From: Gordonia sp. UBA5067 | GTDB taxonomy: Bacteria; Actinomycetota; Actinomycetes; Mycobacteriales; Mycobacteriaceae | Assembly (NCBI RefSeq): GCF_002414845.1 | Contig: NZ_DIAX01000030.1 | Span: 1 to 26,190, forward strand | DNA length: 26,190 bases | Direction of reading: 5' to 3' | In this document: positions 8,738 to 16,637 of the stretch, piece after piece | Position numbering within the stretch: the first letter of the stretch is position 1 | Layout of the letters: each line of letters opens with the position of its first letter | Notes under the pieces: generated by a model | Seen by the model: only the letters and a program-made list of their open reading frames with translations | The model's database searches: none | Told to the model about the DNA's origin: nothing | Made by a program: the position numbers and the translations under genes

Positions 8738-9929
8738 TGACCGGCGCCTGCGATACCGGCGCCTGGCCACGGGTTTCGCCGGTGCACATCCAGACCACCG
8801 CGACGATGGCCGCGAGTGCTGCGGTCAACGAGAACGCCGGGCCGAATCCGAGTCGGTCGGCCACGACTCCGGCGATGACCGGCCCGGCGATTACCCCGGA
8901 GTCCTGTGCCATCTGATAGCTCGCGAGGGCCGATCCGCCGCGCCCCCCGTAGAGCACGTCGGCGACCGTCGCCTGGATGACCGGCGCCACCAGTCCCGTC
9001 CCGAATCCCGCGACGGCGGTGACGAGCAGGGCGACGCCGACCTGGTCAGTCATCGCGAGCCCCGCTGTCGCCGCCGCGAGAATCACCATCCCGAGGATGA
9101 GGAACGGGCGGCGCCCGTAGGTGTCCGACGCCCGCCCGGCGGGAATCATGACGAGGACGTCGCCGGCCGCGTACGCGGCCAGCGCGAACCCTGCCATCGA
9201 CGGCGATTGGTGGAGCACATCGGTGAAGAACAGCGGCAGCAGCGAGACGCGCATCGCGAAGACCCACCCGAAGACGACCGCGGTGACGAGGACGGCCCGA
9301 TACGGGCCGTCGGCCCACGCCTGCCGCAGACTCGGACCCGTTGCCTCCTGTGCGGCCGGTGCGATCAGCGCGGAATGCCGCAGCGCGACCCACACGACGG
9401 CGGTGGCCACGACCAGCGCCGCCGCATATACCAGGAAAGGCACCCGAAGTCCGAGCCCCACCAGTCCGCCGCCGACCAGCGGGCCGACGATGTTGCCGAG
9501 TACGAAACTCGAGGAGTACACCCCGGACACGCGGCCCCGGATCGCCGGCGGGCTGATCCGGATGAGCAGGCTCATGGCGGAAACGGTGAACATCACCGAT
9601 CCCACACCGCCCAGCGCGCGCAGCACCAACAATTGCCAATAGCTGTTGGCGAAGGCACACGCCAGGGTGGACAGGGCGACGATGAGCAGGCCGCAGAGAT
9701 AGACGGGTCGCTCCCCCATCCGCCGCAGCAGGGGCGCAGTCGCCGGCGCGAAGGCAAGTCGCATTAACGCGAAGGCACTGACCACCATCGTCGCGGCGGT
9801 GATCGAGACGTCGAAGCTGCGCGCGAACGCGGGGAGGACTGGTGCGACCAGGCCGTAGCCGAGGGCGATGACGAACGCCGCGGACACTAGTACCCAGACG
9901 GCACCTGGAATGCGTTCGGATGACTTCAC
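8733..9929 (-). CDS. MFS transporter, DHA1-like (12 TM)
   Basis: This is a 398-aa polytopic membrane protein with about twelve hydrophobic segments in two halves. Major-facilitator features include the TM1 start VIALGYGLVAPVLPAFA, the antiporter motif C in GNIVGPLVGGGL (TM5) and the loop motif GRASDTYGRRPFLILG between TM8 and TM9. Motif C points to a proton-coupled exporter of the drug:H+ antiporter-1 group; the substrate cannot be read. The open frame continues through a tRNA gene (its translation there is the well-known false peptide PVAQGIERLPPEQKAAGS), so the start must lie after it. The GTG at 9929 is only 2 nt past the tRNA-Arg 3' end. No normal ribosome site is possible there except the G-rich tRNA acceptor strand. 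A later start would damage TM1. Confidence 0.9.
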   Translation of the reverse strand: MKSSERIPGAVWVLVSAAFVIALGYGLVAPVLPAFARSFDVSITAATMVVSAFALMRLAFAPATAPLLRRMGERPVYLCGLLIVALSTLACAFANSYWQLLVLRALGGVGSVMFTVSAMSLLIRISPPAIRGRVSGVYSSSFVLGNIVGPLVGGGLVGLGLRVPFLVYAAALVVATAVVWVALRHSALIAPAAQEATGPSLRQAWADGPYRAVLVTAVVFGWVFAMRVSLLPLFFTDVLHQSPSMAGFALAAYAAGDVLVMIPAGRASDTYGRRPFLILGMVILAAATAGLAMTDQVGVALLVTAVAGFGTGLVAPVIQATVADVLYGGRGGSALASYQMAQDSGVIAGPVIAGVVADRLGFGPAFSLTAALAAIVAVVWMCTGETRGQAPVSQAPVT

Positions 9930-9931
9930 GG

Positions 9932-10004
9932 TGCCCCCGGCAGGAATCGAACCTGCGGCCTTCTGCTCCGGAGGCAGACGCTCTATCCCCTGAGCTACGG
10001 GGGC
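9932..10004 (-). tRNA. tRNA-Arg (anticodon CCG)
   Basis: The 73-nt cloverleaf is complete. It has a 7-bp acceptor stem GCCCCCG/CGGGGGC, a D stem GCTC/GAGC, an anticodon stem TCTGC/GCAGA with loop CTCCGGA (anticodon CCG, reading CGG Arg), and a T stem GCAGG/CCTGC with loop TTCGATT. The discriminator base is A. The genome continues with CC and then G, so the CCA end is not fully encoded and must be completed by CCA-adding enzyme. Confidence 0.97.
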
Positions 10005-10018
10005 TCGGGACGCAGCAC

Positions 10019-10048
10019 AGCCTATCCCATCGCCGCGGTGCGCTCCAA
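10019..10048 (-). promoter_or_regulatory. Predicted promoter of tRNA-Arg
   Basis: On the minus strand TTGGAG (10048-10043) and TAGGCT (10024-10019) are spaced by 18 nt. The start would be about 8 nt before the mature 5' end of the tRNA. It would also serve the MFS gene if both are co-transcribed. Confidence 0.45.
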
Positions 10049-10096
10049 AGCACATCGACGGCGGGTCGCCAGACCGCCCATTCCGCGAATTTGTAT

Positions 10097-10118
10097 TGGC
10101 CCCGCACGGGGTGGGCCA
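10097..10118 (-). terminator. Hairpin after the SbcC-like gene
   Basis: TGGCCC and GGGCCA form a 6-bp GC-rich stem with a 10-nt loop (a CCCC/GGGG alternative fold exists). It starts 6 nt after the stop codon of the ATPase gene in the direction of transcription. The following AATACAAATT is A/T-rich but not a true U-tract, so efficiency is uncertain. Confidence 0.4.
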
Positions 10119-10124
10119 TGGCGC

Positions 10125-12773
10125 TTACAGCGCGACGATGCTCGCCGTCTGCACCTCGCGATAGCGCTCCGGCGCGCACGTCAAGACGATGACCTGGGCC
10201 TGTTCGCCGGCGCGAGTGAGGACCCGCGCCATCTGAGCGACGCGGTCGGCGTCGGAATGCCCCAGCGCATCGTCGATGATGACTGGCACGCCGTCGGCCT
10301 CATCGACGAGCATCGCGCAGGCCAGCCGCGCGATGATGCCGATCTGTTCACGCGCCCCCATCGACAACTCGTCGAAGGACACCGTCGCACCGCCGAGGGT
10401 GCGGGCGGTGATCCCGAGCGCATCGTCGACATCGAAACGCACATCCGGCCCGAACAATGGTTCGGCGAGTTCCTCGACGCGCCGCCGGAATGGCTCGCTG
10501 TATCGCGCGTGGGCCTCGGCACGGTGGCGGATCAGCGTCTCGCGCAAGAGCTTCGCGGCGTCCGCACGCGCGGTGATCCGAGCCAAGTCGGCCTGTGCAG
10601 CACTGTGGGCGGCGGCCACCTCATCTCGGCGGTCGCGGCGGGCATCCTCGCGGCACAGGTCGATCCGGGCCAGTGCCTGCGCGACCTCCCGCTCGCCCGC
10701 GGCCCGCTCGGCGGCGATCGCCTCAAGTCGGTCGTCCATCGCCGTGATTCGGCGCTCGAGCTCCACCGCATCGGCCGCCTCCAGCTCGGACCGTACCTGC
10801 TGCACCGACGCCTCGCGTTCGGCTACCTCGGCCACCGCGGCGGCGAGGTCGACGGCGAGGTCGGCATCGGGCTTCGCCGCACGCGCGAGGTCCTGCGCGG
10901 TGGTCAACTCGGACAGGTCAGCCGTGGCGCGTGCGGCCGCATCGCCGGTCCGGTCGACGGCGGCCGAGTGCTCGACCAGTATCCGCGCATATTGCGACGC
11001 ACCCCGCTCCGCTGTGAGACATGTTGCGGTGCAAGCACGCTCGGCAGCGCGCAGGGCGGGCAGGTCGGGCAGCCCAGCGGGTTCGCCGGTGGGGTCGGCC
11101 GGACCGTCGATGGCATCGACGCGCACGGCATCTGCCGCACCAACCTCGTCCCGCAGCCGGCCGACCGACTTCCGGAGCTGTTCAACCGTCTCGCCCGCAT
11201 GCAGACGATCGACCTCGGCGTTCGCCACCGTGACCGCGGCGGCCAGTGTGCGACGCTCCTCACCGGCGACGATCAGTGCGGCGATATCGCCGACACCATG
11301 CGACGCGCACAGGCCGGCGACGCGGCCTTCAAGGTCGTGGCGCTGCTCGGCCAGCCCCGTGGTATCGGCGCCCGACGCCAGCTCGACGCGGAGGACACCG
11401 GGAACTTCCAGGACGATGTCGTCAACGACGCTGATTTCGCCGGCGCCCACCTCGGCGCCGTTCACGGTCACCGGATGATCGCCGAGCGCGATCACGCGCA
11501 TCGACGTCGCGACCGCGTTCAACCGCGCTTCGACTCCCAGCAACGAGTCGCGCAGCTGGACCGCAACGGCCAGGACCTGCGCGTCGACGGTATTGGCAGC
11601 CAGCGCGGCCAGGCGTTCCCCCTGTGCGCGCTGTGCCTTCTCGACGCGTTGCAGGCGATCCAGCGCGGCGGCCAGGTCGGCGCGTTTCGCCGCAAGCTCC
11701 GCGCCGAGTTCGGCGGCCTCGACCCGGCTGCGTGCCCGAGTCAGCGCAGCGCCGGCCTCGACCCGGGCCCGCTCGGCCTGCTCAACGCGTACCGTCGCCG
11801 CTTCAACGGCGGTCTGCGCGGTCTGCTTCGCGCCTTGTGACTCGTCCCGCACGGCGGTGAGCTCCGCGATCTTCTTCGCCGTTCGGGCGCGGAGTTCCTG
11901 CTCCCCCACGAGCGCGCCGCGGCGCAGTGCGGCCACCTCAGCCCTGCTGGTCGCCGCGGCCAGCCGGTCGCGCAGGTCGTCAGCCGCCTTTCGCACGACC
12001 TCGGCCTGCTCCAGGTCGACCTTGAGCTGCTCGACGGCGGTATCGATCTGCTTGCGCCGCCGGGTCAGTCGCCCCACTCTCGCCACGTCGTCGTCGATGG
12101 CCGCCAGCGCCGCGTCGAGCTGCGTCAGCTCCGCCCGGACCGACTTCTCCCGTTTGATGGCATCGAGCAGCTCGCCGGTCGGTTGGCCCCGACCGGCGGT
12201 GTAATACCGGACGTACTGTTCCTCGACCGCGGTGAGGAGGCCGTCGGCCGCGTCACCCGACCCGTTGCCGGGATCGCCGTCGGGCCGGTCGGCCACGGCG
12301 CGATCGAGCGCCCGCGTCACCGATGCCGCCTCCGACATCGCGACGGCGGTGCCCGCGGAGCCCTGCACCACGCGCGCGGCACGCAAAAGCGCGAGGTCGA
12401 CGGCCTCGCCCAGGATCGCCGTCGCACGCTCGTGCGCCGCTTTGCCGGTCAACTGTTCAGGGCGCGGGGCGACGATCCGCAACGACGTCGACTGCCCCTT
12501 GTTGAAGACCTTTGCGTAGGTGAACCGCCAAGGGCCGCAACTGATCTCGGCTTCGATCTCGGTTCCGACATCACATCCGGCCGGCTGAACCGTCTGCACG
12601 CGACGACTCTTCGACCCGGACGGGACGTCGAGCAGCAGATCGAGCGCCTCGACCATCGACGACTTACCGGCCTCGTTGCGCCCAGACACCACGGTCACCC
12701 CGCGATCGGCAAAAACGCAATCGCGGTCGGTGATGCCCCGAAAATTCCGCAGGCGGAGACGATGCAGCTTCAC
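10125..12773 (-). CDS. SbcC/Rad50-like (YhaN-like) coiled-coil ATPase
   Basis: The 882-aa SMC-type ATPase has split ABC halves. The N-terminal Walker A is GRNEAGKSS (31-39). The C-terminal signature is LSMGAREQIGIIARL (803-817), and Walker B is VPVIIDDALGHSD (829-841), with Asp835 where SbcC and Rad50 usually have Glu. Between them lie Ala/Arg/Glu-rich coiled-coil segments (about 200-420 and 500-760). They are interrupted at about 425-470 by a short beta-rich block (VIALGDHPVTVNGAEVGAGE) instead of a hook. I find no CxxC zinc-hook motif anywhere (only CTATC at 581-585). The GTG start overlaps the stop of the metallophosphoesterase gene by 4 nt, with GGTGG upstream. The pair resembles SbcCD, B. 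subtilis YhaN/YhaO and, from memory, M. tuberculosis Rv1278/Rv1277. A role in DNA-end processing or repair is inferred from family. Confidence 0.88.
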   Translation of the reverse strand: MKLHRLRLRNFRGITDRDCVFADRGVTVVSGRNEAGKSSMVEALDLLLDVPSGSKSRRVQTVQPAGCDVGTEIEAEISCGPWRFTYAKVFNKGQSTSLRIVAPRPEQLTGKAAHERATAILGEAVDLALLRAARVVQGSAGTAVAMSEAASVTRALDRAVADRPDGDPGNGSGDAADGLLTAVEEQYVRYYTAGRGQPTGELLDAIKREKSVRAELTQLDAALAAIDDDVARVGRLTRRRKQIDTAVEQLKVDLEQAEVVRKAADDLRDRLAAATSRAEVAALRRGALVGEQELRARTAKKIAELTAVRDESQGAKQTAQTAVEAATVRVEQAERARVEAGAALTRARSRVEAAELGAELAAKRADLAAALDRLQRVEKAQRAQGERLAALAANTVDAQVLAVAVQLRDSLLGVEARLNAVATSMRVIALGDHPVTVNGAEVGAGEISVVDDIVLEVPGVLRVELASGADTTGLAEQRHDLEGRVAGLCASHGVGDIAALIVAGEERRTLAAAVTVANAEVDRLHAGETVEQLRKSVGRLRDEVGAADAVRVDAIDGPADPTGEPAGLPDLPALRAAERACTATCLTAERGASQYARILVEHSAAVDRTGDAAARATADLSELTTAQDLARAAKPDADLAVDLAAAVAEVAEREASVQQVRSELEAADAVELERRITAMDDRLEAIAAERAAGEREVAQALARIDLCREDARRDRRDEVAAAHSAAQADLARITARADAAKLLRETLIRHRAEAHARYSEPFRRRVEELAEPLFGPDVRFDVDDALGITARTLGGATVSFDELSMGAREQIGIIARLACAMLVDEADGVPVIIDDALGHSDADRVAQMARVLTRAGEQAQVIVLTCAPERYREVQTASIVAL

Positions 12774-14008
12774 CTCGCACCACCGGCCAGTCGGCCCAGC
12801 AGCGCCAGCGCATGGCGCGCGATGGCTGCGGCCGACTCATCACCCGAATTCGCCTGTGCCACAAGTTCATCGGCTGCCTCTGCGGCATAGCCCCGCAGAC
12901 CCATCGCCGCGACATCTTCGGGATCTGCCGTGACCGCCACGTCATCGCGGGATTCCCACCGCACCAGCGCGGCGAAGCGATCCGCGGCCGTCTCGAGCAG
13001 TTCGCCGAGCGCGGCGTCGTCGGCCACCGACAGCCTCCCCACCAGGCCCAGCCGCACCGCGGTGGTCGCCTTGGCCGGCACGGCGTCGAGCGTGGCGCTC
13101 AGGGCCGCAATGTCATCCGCACCGTCGACCTCTGCGGTGAGCGAGCGGAAGCACCACTTGCCCACCTCGTGTTCGGCCACCGCCACGCTCGGCCGCTGCC
13201 CACGCGTGAGCGACACCGACAGCACCGCTCCCGATGCTTTTTCGACGTTGTCGAAGTCGGTTACCTCGGGCGCCCCCGAATACCAGATCCGGCCCGAGTC
13301 GCCCAGGTCGGTCACCGAATGGCGGTCGCCGAGCGCTACGAAGTCGATGAGGTTCTCGCGCAGCGCGGTCTCCAGCGGATCGACGGCGATGATCGCGGGG
13401 TCAGGGTTCGGCGACAGGCGGTCGACACCGCCGTGCCCGACGACGATCCGGATTCGGTCATCCGACCCGAGTCGCCGGACCTGTTCGGCGATGAGGTCGT
13501 TCGACGGTGATTTGGTCGGCCACGGCGCCACGACCAGGTCGACGCCGTCGGCGACCTCCCGCACGCCGGGCGTCGACAGCACCGTCACCCCGGGCGGGCA
13601 GGCCTTGGCGAACACGCCGGATCGATACACGCTCGCCACGTCGAGGGGATCGTGGTTGCCCGGCAGCAGATAGACCGGCATGGCGAATTCACGCAGCCGG
13701 TCGAGCGCCTGGGTGATGATCCGCGACGACACCCGGTGATCGTCGAAGACGTCGCCGCAGACGACGACAAACTCCGCGCCCACCTCGGCGGCGATCGCGC
13801 CGATCCGCGAGATCCCGGCGAGTCGGTCGGCGGTGAACTGCGCCTGCGCCTCGGGCGCGAGGAAGTGCCGGGTCATGCCCAGTTGCCAGTCGGCGGTGTG
13901 GACGAAGGTGACCGCGCGCTCGGGCACCACACCGGTTCGGCTGCCGGCCGACGACTCGTCACCGAACGAATCATCATCGAATAACTCGTCGAACAGCGTC
14001 GCAGTCAT
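12770..14008 (-). CDS. SbcD/Mre11-like metallophosphoesterase (variant active site)
   Basis: The 412-aa protein has an acidic N-terminal tail (about 1-31) and then a calcineurin-like phosphoesterase domain. The visible motifs are HTADWQLG (Asp40; Gln42 replaces the usual His), GDVFDD (Asp86), LPGNHDP (Asn118, His119), VGHGG (His192) and ALGDRH (Asp228 replaces the first His of GHxH; His230 is kept). The C-terminal part (about 260-412) would be the DNA- or ATPase-binding region. By family it should be a Mn-dependent nuclease subunit acting with the overlapping SbcC-like ATPase; whether it is catalytic with these ligands is unknown. The start is firm: the ATG is preceded by AAGGAGGTG at ideal spacing. 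Transcription begins downstream of the 14086-14125 terminator, so the pair is its own unit. Confidence 0.88.
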   Translation of the reverse strand: MTATLFDELFDDDSFGDESSAGSRTGVVPERAVTFVHTADWQLGMTRHFLAPEAQAQFTADRLAGISRIGAIAAEVGAEFVVVCGDVFDDHRVSSRIITQALDRLREFAMPVYLLPGNHDPLDVASVYRSGVFAKACPPGVTVLSTPGVREVADGVDLVVAPWPTKSPSNDLIAEQVRRLGSDDRIRIVVGHGGVDRLSPNPDPAIIAVDPLETALRENLIDFVALGDRHSVTDLGDSGRIWYSGAPEVTDFDNVEKASGAVLSVSLTRGQRPSVAVAEHEVGKWCFRSLTAEVDGADDIAALSATLDAVPAKATTAVRLGLVGRLSVADDAALGELLETAADRFAALVRWESRDDVAVTADPEDVAAMGLRGYAAEAADELVAQANSGDESAAAIARHALALLGRLAGGAR

Positions 14009-14085
14009 CGGCGCACCTCCTTCGCAGACTCCTCATCGGGCGGGACCCCGTCGATGTGCATCGTATGAGCACCCCCTGACAAACC

Positions 14086-14125
14086 GCGGGAGGCGAGCCG
14101 GGCGCTGCCCGAACTCGCCTCCCGC
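14086..14125 (-). terminator. Strong hairpin terminator of the padR-transporter operon
   Basis: A perfect 12-bp stem (GCGGGAGGCGAG paired with CTCGCCTCCCGC) is topped, after a small internal loop, by a second 5-bp stem CGGGC/GCCCG with a GCT loop. It begins 17 nt after the transporter stop codon on the minus strand and is followed there by GGTTTGTC, a short T-run. It separates this operon from the SbcD-like gene downstream. Confidence 0.75.
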
Positions 14126-14142
14126 CAGCGCTAGAGCGGCTG

Positions 14143-15660
14143 TCAGACGTCGCCGCCCACTCCCGCCGGCGGAGCGCCCGCCGGCGTCTTCATCGGTACC
14201 AGGAACAACGAGACGGCCGCGGCGGCAAAGACGACACCCGCCGCCAGGAAGATCGAATGCCCCATCGCCAGGGAGAAGCCCTGGTGCATCTGCGATGGCA
14301 GTCCGGCGGCACCATGGCCGTGTGCCTGGGCAGCACGCATGTCGAACCCGGGGAACTCGCGGCGCAACAGGGCCTGCATCAATGCGCCGATACCCGCACT
14401 GCCGAGCACCGACCCGACGACTCTGGTGGTGTTGTACACGCCCGCACCGGCCCCGGCCTGGTGCCACGCCAGGTTGCGGGTGGCCGTCGCCCCCAGGGGC
14501 GCCCAGATGCCCGCCCCCGCGATACCCATCAGAATCGTCGGGATGAGCAGTTGCCACACGGGAGTCGCGGGCCGGTTGATGACGGCCATCAAACACAGCG
14601 CGATGCCGTTGAGCAGCATCGCCGTGGCAATGATTGATCGCGGGTGGACGCGGTCGGCGAGCCGGCCGATGATCGGCGCAAGGAACCCGCTCACCAAGGC
14701 CATGGGAACCATCATGAGGGCCGAGCGCGTCGGCGACATCCCGCCGACCAACTGGAGGAAGAACATGACCGGGATCATGATGCCGGTGAGCGCAAACCCC
14801 TGGGCGAAGATACCCACGTTGGACACCCAGTAGTTGCGGTCGCGGAACAGCGACAGCGGCACGAGCGGGTCGCGGCGCAGGCGGGCCTCCCACAGGACGA
14901 ACAGCACCAGATAGAGCACGCCGACGCCGATCATTCCCCAAATCCACGGGGCCCAGTCGTACTTCTCACCGTCCTGGATGCCGAAGACCAGCGCCGCCAG
15001 ACCGATACCCGACAGGATCACGCCGATCCAGTCGAACCGGTGATCGTGGGTCTCGACGCTGGGCACCAGTACCTGGGCCAAGACGAGGCCGATGACGCCG
15101 ACCGGCAGGTTGATGAGGAAGATCCACTCCCACCCGAAGTTGTCGGTCAGCACGCCGCCGAGCAGCGGTCCGACCATCGTCGCGACGCCCGCGACGATGC
15201 CCCAGACGCCCATGGCGGCCCCACGCCGTTCCATCGGGAAGATCCGCGTGACGATCGCCATCGTCTGCGGCGTGATCAGCGCCGCGCCCACACCCTGTAC
15301 GGCACGGGCCGCGATCAGCATGCCGATCGTCGACGAGAACGCGCACCACACGCTGGCAGCGGTGAAGAGCACCAGACCGATCTGGAAGATCAGCTTCGGC
15401 CCGAACTTGTCGCCAAGGCGCCCGGCGACCAGCAGGGGCACGGCATACGTCAGCAGATACGCACTGGTCACCCAGACGATCGAGTTGAAGTCGGCGCCCA
15501 GGGCACTCTGGATCGCCGGCTGCGCGACGGCGACAATGGTCATGTCGACCAGGATCATGAAGAAGCCGACGCACATGGCCAGCATGGCCAGCCAGGGGTT
15601 TTTTCCGTAGTCGGTTGACGGCTCGGGTCCGAGCGCCTCGCCCGCCTGTTGGGTCGTCAT
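14143..15660 (-). CDS. MFS drug transporter, DHA2/EmrB-QacA type (14 TM)
   Basis: The 505-aa inner-membrane protein has about fourteen hydrophobic segments. The first is WLAMLAMCVGFFMILVDMTI, with the DHA2-typical acidic residue in TM1 (VDMTIVAVAQPAI). The motif A loop AGRLGDKFGPK lies between TM2 and TM3, and motif C is GPLLGGVLTDNFGWEWIF, followed by the characteristic INLPVG. It is expected to export hydrophobic drugs or metabolites in exchange for protons; the substrate is not readable. A His/Gly-rich loop lies near the last TM. The ATG overlaps the stop of the padR gene by 4 nt (ATGA), so regulator and pump are co-translated from the promoter at 16328-16356. From memory it resembles M. 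tuberculosis Rv1250. Confidence 0.94.
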   Translation of the reverse strand: MTTQQAGEALGPEPSTDYGKNPWLAMLAMCVGFFMILVDMTIVAVAQPAIQSALGADFNSIVWVTSAYLLTYAVPLLVAGRLGDKFGPKLIFQIGLVLFTAASVWCAFSSTIGMLIAARAVQGVGAALITPQTMAIVTRIFPMERRGAAMGVWGIVAGVATMVGPLLGGVLTDNFGWEWIFLINLPVGVIGLVLAQVLVPSVETHDHRFDWIGVILSGIGLAALVFGIQDGEKYDWAPWIWGMIGVGVLYLVLFVLWEARLRRDPLVPLSLFRDRNYWVSNVGIFAQGFALTGIMIPVMFFLQLVGGMSPTRSALMMVPMALVSGFLAPIIGRLADRVHPRSIIATAMLLNGIALCLMAVINRPATPVWQLLIPTILMGIAGAGIWAPLGATATRNLAWHQAGAGAGVYNTTRVVGSVLGSAGIGALMQALLRREFPGFDMRAAQAHGHGAAGLPSQMHQGFSLAMGHSIFLAAGVVFAAAAVSLFLVPMKTPAGAPPAGVGGDV

Positions 15661-16271
15661 GAGTCGATTCCGTCCAATCCGTTGTCGTTGCAGTCGCGCA
15701 GCGCTTCATCTAGCCACGCGATGGTGTTGGTGTCGATCCGCTCAACCAGGTCCTCGAGCCAGGCAATCTGTGCGCGCAGCGTCGCCACGCGCATGCCGCC
15801 GTCGAGGCGAAAGATCTCGGGGACCGCGGAGTTCTCCGCGATGAGGCCGACGGTGGCGGCGAGTTCGGTCGCCATCGCCGCGCGGCGCGTCTGGAGCAGC
15901 CTGATGGCGTCCTCGCGCGGGAGCTCATGGGCCTGCGCGAGGGCCAGGTACAGCCGGGGATGCTCGACGGGGTGCTCGGCCAACAGCGACTCCAGGGTTC
16001 GCCGATGCGCCTCGCGCCCGGCGCAGGTGAGCGCATACACGGTTCGCTCGGGACGATTCCCCTCGCGCTGGACCTCGTAGACCGCGACCAGGCCCTTGTC
16101 GAGCAAGCGGGCCACAACGTTGTAGACCGAGGTGGTCCGGATGCTCACCAGCCGATCAAGATGCCGCTTAATCGCCAGCTGCGCCATTTCGTAGGGATGC
16201 ATGGGCCGCTCAACCAGCATGCTGAGAACCAGCAGGTCCAGCGGCTTCTGCTCGCGCCTGCCGGTGGCCAT
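15657..16271 (-). CDS. PadR-family transcriptional regulator
   Basis: The 204-aa protein has the N-terminal winged helix of PadR (PLDLLVLSMLVERPMHPYEM, about 10-29; recognition-helix region TTSVYNVVARLLDKGLVAVY; wing with NRPERTVYALTCAGRE). A C-terminal helical effector/dimer domain is of the Vir_act_alpha_C type. PadR proteins are usually repressors released by small phenolic or drug-like ligands. It is the first gene of a two-gene operon with the DHA2 pump, so it most likely represses itself and the pump. A palindrome overlapping its -10 element is a ready operator. The ATG has GAGGGG six bases upstream. The ligand is unknown. Confidence 0.93.
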   Translation of the reverse strand: MATGRREQKPLDLLVLSMLVERPMHPYEMAQLAIKRHLDRLVSIRTTSVYNVVARLLDKGLVAVYEVQREGNRPERTVYALTCAGREAHRRTLESLLAEHPVEHPRLYLALAQAHELPREDAIRLLQTRRAAMATELAATVGLIAENSAVPEIFRLDGGMRVATLRAQIAWLEDLVERIDTNTIAWLDEALRDCNDNGLDGIDS

Positions 16272-16296
16272 ACGACCCCTCTATCGCCGATTTGCC

Positions 16297-16332
16297 CGAG
16301 TTAGTCCAACTCGAATATTCCAACTGGAATAT
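16297..16332. promoter_or_regulatory. Two adjacent inverted repeats, probable PadR operator
   Basis: ATATTCCA-AC-TGGAATAT (16315-16332) is a perfect 8-bp-arm palindrome. Directly beside it, CGAGTT-AGTCC-AACTCG (16297-16313) has 6-bp arms. The first covers the padR -10 box and the expected transcription start; the second lies in the early leader. Binding by the adjacent PadR protein is inferred from position and symmetry. Confidence 0.65.
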
Positions 16333-16356
16333 AGGGCTCGGCGCCGGTGCTGTCAA
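16328..16356 (-). promoter_or_regulatory. Consensus sigma-70 promoter of padR-transporter operon
   Basis: On the minus strand a perfect TTGACA (16356-16351) is followed after exactly 17 nt by TATATT (16333-16328). Transcription would start at about 16321, giving a leader of about 50 nt to the padR ATG. Such a strong promoter fits an operon held down by a repressor. Confidence 0.8.
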
Positions 16357-16568
16357 CGGCACCCGACGGGCGGCAGATGACGCCGAGCGCCCCGCACGTT
16401 GCCGCGCTCACCCGACTTCCGGCACCGCCCGCCGAACAGGAATGGGCCTCGGCAGCGAGACGTATCCGACGGCCATCCGCCCCTTCTATCGACGATGACT
16501 CGTAGGATTGGAGGCCGGCCCAGATCTCCAGCCCGAATCGCATTGTGACATGAGTCATAGGCGCGCTC

Positions 16569-16597
16569 GGGAATCCCTGCGGGATCATCCGACGTTG
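16569..16597 (+). promoter_or_regulatory. SigH/SigR-like promoter upstream of the GST-EcsC-ABC operon
   Basis: GGGAATC (16569-16575) and CGTTG (16593-16597) are spaced by 17 nt. This resembles the thiol-stress ECF sigma pattern (GGGAAT or GGAAC, about 17-20 nt, CGTT) of mycobacterial SigH and Streptomyces SigR. The implied start at about 16604 leaves a leader of about 34 nt that contains the GGAGG at 16624. A small inverted repeat ATCCC-TGC-GGGAT (16573-16585) lies in the spacer. I see no good sigma-70 promoter for this gene. Confidence 0.5.
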
Positions 16598-16637
16598 GTC
16601 CAGTGTTACGACAGCGACAGATCGGAGGCGCGAGCCG

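Noticed and set aside
9930..10055. N-terminal extension of the MFS transporter reading frame
   Set aside because: The extra codons are the translated tRNA-Arg gene, a familiar false N-terminus.
10038..11840. 600-codon plus-strand frame antisense to the SbcC-like gene
   Set aside because: It has low-complexity Arg/Gly-rich shadow composition with no domain; the minus-strand ATPase has Walker A, signature and Walker B motifs.
16292..16498. 68-codon plus-strand frame in the padR-reductase gap
   Set aside because: It starts within the padR leader, covers the palindrome and the padR promoter, has no ribosome site and no resemblance to a known protein.
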